Assembly (NCBI RefSeq): GCF_004127445.1
Contig: NZ_QEXM01000049.1
Location: 62,001 to 126,000, forward strand
DNA: 64,000 nt
Direction of reading: 5' to 3'
DNA from: Streptomyces alfalfae
GTDB lineage: Bacteria; Actinomycetota; Actinomycetes; Streptomycetales; Streptomycetaceae
Position numbers and translations under genes: made by a program. This document shows positions 60,341 to 64,000 of the stretch, piece after piece. The first letter of the stretch is position 1; every line of letters begins with the position of its first letter. The notes below the pieces were generated by a model that worked only from the letters and a program-made list of their open reading frames with translations, was not told where the DNA came from and made no database searches.

Positions 60341-61603
60341 ATGAGCGACAGCCCATCCCCCCTCGCGGACCCGCATCTCGTCTTCGACCCGGTATCCGGC
60401 GAAGACCCCCGGGACATCGTCATCCTCGGCTCCACGGGATCGATCGGCACCCAGGCCATCGACCTCGTGCTGCGCAACCCCGACCGCTTCCGCGTCACCG
60501 CGCTGTCGGCGGCCGGCGGCCGGGTCGGCCTCCTCGCCGAGCAGGCACGCCGGCTGCGGGTGCGGACCGTCGCGGTCGCCCGCGAGGACGCCGTCCCCGC
60601 GCTGCGCGAAGCGCTCCGCGGGCAGTACGAGGCGGGGGAGCCGCTCCCCGAGATCCTGGCCGGACCGGACGCCGCCACGCAGCTCGCCGCCTCCGACTGC
60701 CACACGGTCCTCAACGGCATCACCGGCTCCATCGGCCTCGCGCCGACGCTGGCCGCCCTGGAGGCGGGCCGCACCCTCGCCCTCGCCAACAAGGAATCCC
60801 TGATCGTCGGCGGCCCCCTGGTCAAGGCGGTCGCGAAGCCCGGCCAGATCATCCCGGTCGACTCCGAGCACGCGGCGCTCTTCCAGGCGCTGGCCGCCGG
60901 CACCCGGGCCGACGTGCGAAGACTCGTCGTCACCGCTTCCGGCGGACCCTTCCGCGGACGCACGAAGGCCGACCTCGCGGACGTCACCCCCGAGGACGCG
61001 CTCGCCCATCCCACCTGGGCCATGGGCCCGGTCATCACCGTCAACTCCGCGACGCTGGTCAACAAGGGCCTGGAGGTCATCGAGGCACACCTCCTCTACG
61101 ACATCCCCTTCGACCGCATCGAGGTCGTCGTCCACCCCCAGTCCTACGTGCACTCCATGGTGGAGTTCACCGACGGCTCCACCCTCGCCCAGGCCACCCC
61201 GCCCGACATGCGCGGCCCCATCGCCATCGGCATCGGCTGGCCCGAGCGCGTGCCCGACGCGGCCCCCGCCTTCGACTGGACGAAGGCGTCGAGCTGGGAG
61301 TTCCACCCCCTGGACAACGACGCGTTCCCGTCGGTCGGGCTCGCCCGGCACGTCGGGGAACTCGCGGGCACGGCCCCCGCGGTGTTCAATGCCGCCAACG
61401 AGGAGTGCGTCGACGCCTTCCTGAAGGGTGAGCTGCCCTTCAACGGCATCATGGAGACGGTGACGAGGACCGTGGAGGAACACGTCCCCGCCGCCGCGCC
61501 GGGAACTGCCCTGACCGTCGCGGACGTCCTCGAGGCGGAGACCTGGGCGCGCGCCCGGGCACGCGAACTGGCGGCGAAGACGACGGCGGAGGCCCGTGCA
61601 TGA
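60341..61603 (+). CDS. dxr: 1-deoxy-D-xylulose-5-phosphate reductoisomerase
   Basis: A 420-residue DXR, the second enzyme of the MEP isoprenoid pathway, converting DXP to MEP with NADPH. The NADPH-binding loop is VILGSTGSIGTQAIDLV; metal and substrate residues are in ANKESLIVGG, VDSEHAALFQ, TASGGPFRG, NSATLVNKGLE, HPQSYVHSMVEF and NAANEECVDAF. The ATG at 60341 is preferred to upstream frame extension; CACAAT 6 bases before GGGGGGATG may be a -10 close to the start. It overlaps the next gene by four bases (ATGA). Confidence 0.97.
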   Translation: MSDSPSPLADPHLVFDPVSGEDPRDIVILGSTGSIGTQAIDLVLRNPDRFRVTALSAAGGRVGLLAEQARRLRVRTVAVAREDAVPALREALRGQYEAGEPLPEILAGPDAATQLAASDCHTVLNGITGSIGLAPTLAALEAGRTLALANKESLIVGGPLVKAVAKPGQIIPVDSEHAALFQALAAGTRADVRRLVVTASGGPFRGRTKADLADVTPEDALAHPTWAMGPVITVNSATLVNKGLEVIEAHLLYDIPFDRIEVVVHPQSYVHSMVEFTDGSTLAQATPPDMRGPIAIGIGWPERVPDAAPAFDWTKASSWEFHPLDNDAFPSVGLARHVGELAGTAPAVFNAANEECVDAFLKGELPFNGIMETVTRTVEEHVPAAAPGTALTVADVLEAETWARARARELAAKTTAEARA

Positions 61604-62901
61604 CGACACTGATGATGATCCTCGGGATAGTCGTCTTCGTGATCGGGCTGCTCTTCTCGATCGCCTGGCACGAACTGGGGCACCTGTCGACCGCCAAGAT
61701 GTTCGGCATCCGGGTCCCGCAGTACATGGTCGGCTTCGGCCCGACCCTCTTCTCCAGGAAGAAGGGCGACACCGAGTACGGCCTCAAGGCCATCCCCCTC
61801 GGCGGCTACATCCGCATGATCGGAATGTTCCCGCCCGGCCCCGACGGCCGGATAGAGGCACGGTCGACGTCCCCCTGGCGCGGCATGATCGAGGACGCCC
61901 GCTCGGCGGCCTTCGAGGAGCTCAAGCCGGGTGACGAGAGCCGCCTGTTCTACACGCGCAAGCCGTGGAAGCGCGTGATCGTGATGTTCGCGGGCCCCTT
62001 CATGAACCTGATCCTCGCCGTGGTGATCTTCCTCGGCGTGATGATGACGTTCGGCATCAGCTCGCAGACCACCCAGGTCGGCAAGGTCTCCGACTGCGTC
62101 ATCCAGCAGAGCGAGAACCGCACCAAGTGCGAGAAGGGCGACAAGGCGGCCCCCGCCAAGGCCGCTGGCCTCAAGGCGGGCGACAAGATCGTCGCCTTCC
62201 AGGGGCGGCCCGTCGACGACTGGTCCACGCTCCAGACGAGGATCCGCGAGACCATCGGCCCGGCCACGATCACCGTCGAGCGCGACGGCAAGGACGTGGA
62301 CCTGCACGCGAACCTCATCCGCAACCAGGTCACCAAGACCGACGGCGAGGGCGCCTACGTCGAGGGCAAGTACGTCTACGCCGGCTTCCTCGGCTTCACC
62401 CCCGCCACCGGCATCGTCCAGCAGTCCTTCGGCGACTCCGTTCACCGCATGGGCGACATGATGGAGAACGGCGTCGAGTCGATCATCGCCCTGCCCTCCA
62501 AGATCCCCGACCTGTGGAACGCGGCCTTCGGCGAGGGCGAGCGCAAGCAGGACTCCCCGATGGGCGTGGTGGGCGCGGCCCGCGTCGGCGGCGAGGTGTT
62601 CACCCTGGACATCCCGCCGGAGAACCAGATCGCGATGATGCTGTTCCTGGTGGCCGGATTCAACCTCTCGCTGTTCCTGTTCAACATGCTGCCGCTGCTC
62701 CCGCTCGACGGCGGCCACATCGCGGGTGCCCTGTGGGAGTCCCTGCGCCGCAACGCGGCGAAGGTCCTGCGCCGCCCCGACCCGGGCCCCTTCGACGTGG
62801 CGAAGCTGATGCCGGTCGCCTATGTGGTGGCGGGGATCTTCATCTGCTTCACGATCCTGGTGCTCATCGCGGACGTGGTGAATCCCGTGCGCATCTCCTG
62901 A
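61600..62901 (+). CDS. rseP: RseP-type site-2 protease (M50 family)
   Basis: A 433-residue intramembrane zinc protease. HELGH at residues 24-28 lies in the first membrane segment, and NMLPLLPLDGGH in a later one supplies the third zinc ligand. A PDZ domain (AAGLKAGDKIVAFQGRPVDD) is between them, with IPLGGYIRMIGMF near the start. The family releases membrane-held anti-sigma factors or clears signal peptides. ATGA couples it to dxr, and ispG follows after a strong terminator. Confidence 0.94.
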   Translation: MTTLMMILGIVVFVIGLLFSIAWHELGHLSTAKMFGIRVPQYMVGFGPTLFSRKKGDTEYGLKAIPLGGYIRMIGMFPPGPDGRIEARSTSPWRGMIEDARSAAFEELKPGDESRLFYTRKPWKRVIVMFAGPFMNLILAVVIFLGVMMTFGISSQTTQVGKVSDCVIQQSENRTKCEKGDKAAPAKAAGLKAGDKIVAFQGRPVDDWSTLQTRIRETIGPATITVERDGKDVDLHANLIRNQVTKTDGEGAYVEGKYVYAGFLGFTPATGIVQQSFGDSVHRMGDMMENGVESIIALPSKIPDLWNAAFGEGERKQDSPMGVVGAARVGGEVFTLDIPPENQIAMMLFLVAGFNLSLFLFNMLPLLPLDGGHIAGALWESLRRNAAKVLRRPDPGPFDVAKLMPVAYVVAGIFICFTILVLIADVVNPVRIS

Positions 62902-62910
62902 CGCCCGGGG

Positions 62911-62941
62911 CTTTCCGGACCCCGTCCGTGGGTCCGGAAAG
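62911..62941 (+). terminator. Terminator after site-2 protease gene
   Basis: A perfect 12-bp stem ctttccggaccc / gggtccggaaag with a 7-base loop lies 9 bases after the stop. It separates dxr-rseP from ispG. Confidence 0.85.
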
Positions 62942-63143
62942 GCCGGGCCGGAACACTCGGGCCCCCCGGAGCACTCGGGTTACGAGGAGTTTGCGGCGAC
63001 CCGGCACTTCATGTGTCGGGTCCTTCACTATTGGGTGGACTCACCGACGGGGTGTGCTCGCGGCCGGTGGGGTGCCGTAATCTCGAAGCCTGGAGCCCGC
63101 CGATCTCGGGACCTTGATCCACACCTTGGGGATGCACGCCAGA

Positions 63144-64000
63144 TGACTGCCGTTTCTCTCGGAATCCCGTCCGTACCGACCAAGCTCGCCGACCGAAGGG
63201 TCAGCCGCAAGATCCAGGTGGGCTCGGTGGCCGTGGGCGGGGACGCCCCGGTGTCGGTGCAGTCGATGACGACGACGCGGACGTCGGACATCGGTGCGAC
63301 GCTGCAGCAGATCGCGGAGCTGACGGCCTCGGGCTGTCAGATCGTACGGGTGGCGTGTCCGACGCAGGACGACGCGGACGCGCTGGCGACGATCGCCCGG
63401 AAGTCGCAGATCCCGGTGATCGCCGACATCCACTTCCAGCCGAAGTACGTCTTTGCGGCGATCGACGCCGGGTGCGCGGCGGTGCGCGTGAACCCGGGCA
63501 ACATCAAGCAGTTCGACGACAAGGTCAAGGAGATCGCGCGCGCGGCGAAGGACGCGGGCACGCCGATCCGGATCGGCGTCAACGCGGGCTCCCTGGACGC
63601 GCGCCTCCTGAAGAAGTACGGCAAGGCGACCCCGGAGGCGCTGGTGGAGTCCGCGCTCTGGGAGGCCTCGCTCTTCGAGGAGCACGACTTCCGGGACATC
63701 AAGATCTCGGTGAAGCACAACGACCCGGTCGTCATGGTGAACGCCTACCGCCAGCTGGCGGCGGCCTGCGACTACCCCCTCCACCTGGGCGTGACGGAGG
63801 CGGGCCCCGCCTTCCAGGGCACGATCAAGTCGGCGGTCGCCTTCGGCGCGCTGCTGAGCGAGGGCATCGGCGACACGATCCGCGTCTCGCTCTCCGCGCC
63901 GCCGGCGGAGGAGATCAAGGTCGGCATCCAGATCCTGGAGTCGCTGAACCTGCGCCAGCGCCGCCTGGAGATCGTCTCCTGCCCCTCGTGCGGGCGGGCC
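63144..64000 (+). CDS. ispG: 4-hydroxy-3-methylbut-2-enyl-diphosphate synthase, 3' partial
   Basis: The first 285 or so residues of IspG (GcpE), an iron-sulfur enzyme of the MEP pathway. MTAVSLGIPSVPTKLADRRV is followed by VQSMTTTRTSDIGATLQQI, IPVIADIHFQPKYVF, VRVNPGNIKQFDD, IGVNAGSLD, LHLGVTEAGPAF and, at the window edge, the first cluster Cys in SCPSCGRA. The rest lies outside. GGGGAT precedes the ATG at 63144. dxr lies just upstream, so two MEP steps are clustered here. Confidence 0.96.

Noticed and set aside
58094..61609. 1171-codon minus-strand frame
   Set aside because: Antisense to the acyl-CoA dehydrogenase and dxr genes; no motif.

Overview
The window is a stretch of a Streptomyces chromosome. 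Base composition is strongly GC rich with G/C at almost every codon third position. Many starts are GTG, genes often overlap by ATGA/GTGA/TGATG, and the sporulation sigma factor gene whiG sits in its usual neighbourhood. As far as I recall, the gene order follows the S. coelicolor interval from the sip cluster (about SCO5597) to ispG (about SCO5696). No insertion sequence, prophage, CRISPR array, tRNA or rRNA was seen.

1-9.4 kb: tandem type I signal peptidases (the first cut by the window edge), a Nudix hydrolase, a DUF2469 protein, YraN, ComM, DprA, whiG, a TetR regulator, and a convergent M23 peptidase whose frame runs on through the antisense of the TetR gene. 9.4-16.1 kb: a C-rich repeat-filled leader, then rpsB-tsf-pyrH-frr-cdsA and rlmN. 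16.1-20.2 kb: a TPP riboswitch followed by a thiBPQ thiamine ABC transporter. 20.2-26 kb: an MDMPI-type protein, a LOG-like protein, a VOC protein, and an ABC permease/ATPase pair in which the ATPase carries a tail of about 400 Ala/Glu/Pro/Thr-rich residues.

26-46.6 kb is a polyamine catabolism and uptake region. It holds a class III aminotransferase, an Lrp/AsnC regulator, gamma-aminobutyraldehyde-type dehydrogenases, two PotD-like binding proteins, one PotABC transporter and a PuuB-like oxidase. Interspersed are a frameshifted TerD-like gene, a serine hydrolase, DUF72, GDPD, a probable aminodeoxyfutalosine deaminase (menaquinone pathway), DUF4190 and NADAR genes. 46.7-49.4 kb: an unknown small protein, a GH18 chitinase with a DasR-like box in its promoter, and a PAP2 phosphatase. 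49.5-57.2 kb: gabT, a membrane-anchored coupling-protein-like ATPase, a PucR-type regulator and an aldehyde dehydrogenase, which together look like a GABA locus. 57.3-64 kb: an SDR, a large acyl-CoA dehydrogenase, and the MEP-pathway genes dxr and ispG with an RseP-type site-2 protease between them.

The polyamine genes suggest this route: PotD/PotABC import the amine, the oxidase and aminotransferase make aminoaldehydes, the dehydrogenases make GABA, and gabT plus the last dehydrogenase pass it toward succinate. Least explained are the ATPase at 51245-53623, the long-tailed ABC ATPase, the frameshifted TerD-like gene behind an RBS-sequestering hairpin, the M23/TetR antisense overlap, and several repeat arrays in the gabT, PucR-aldehyde dehydrogenase and rpsB leader regions.
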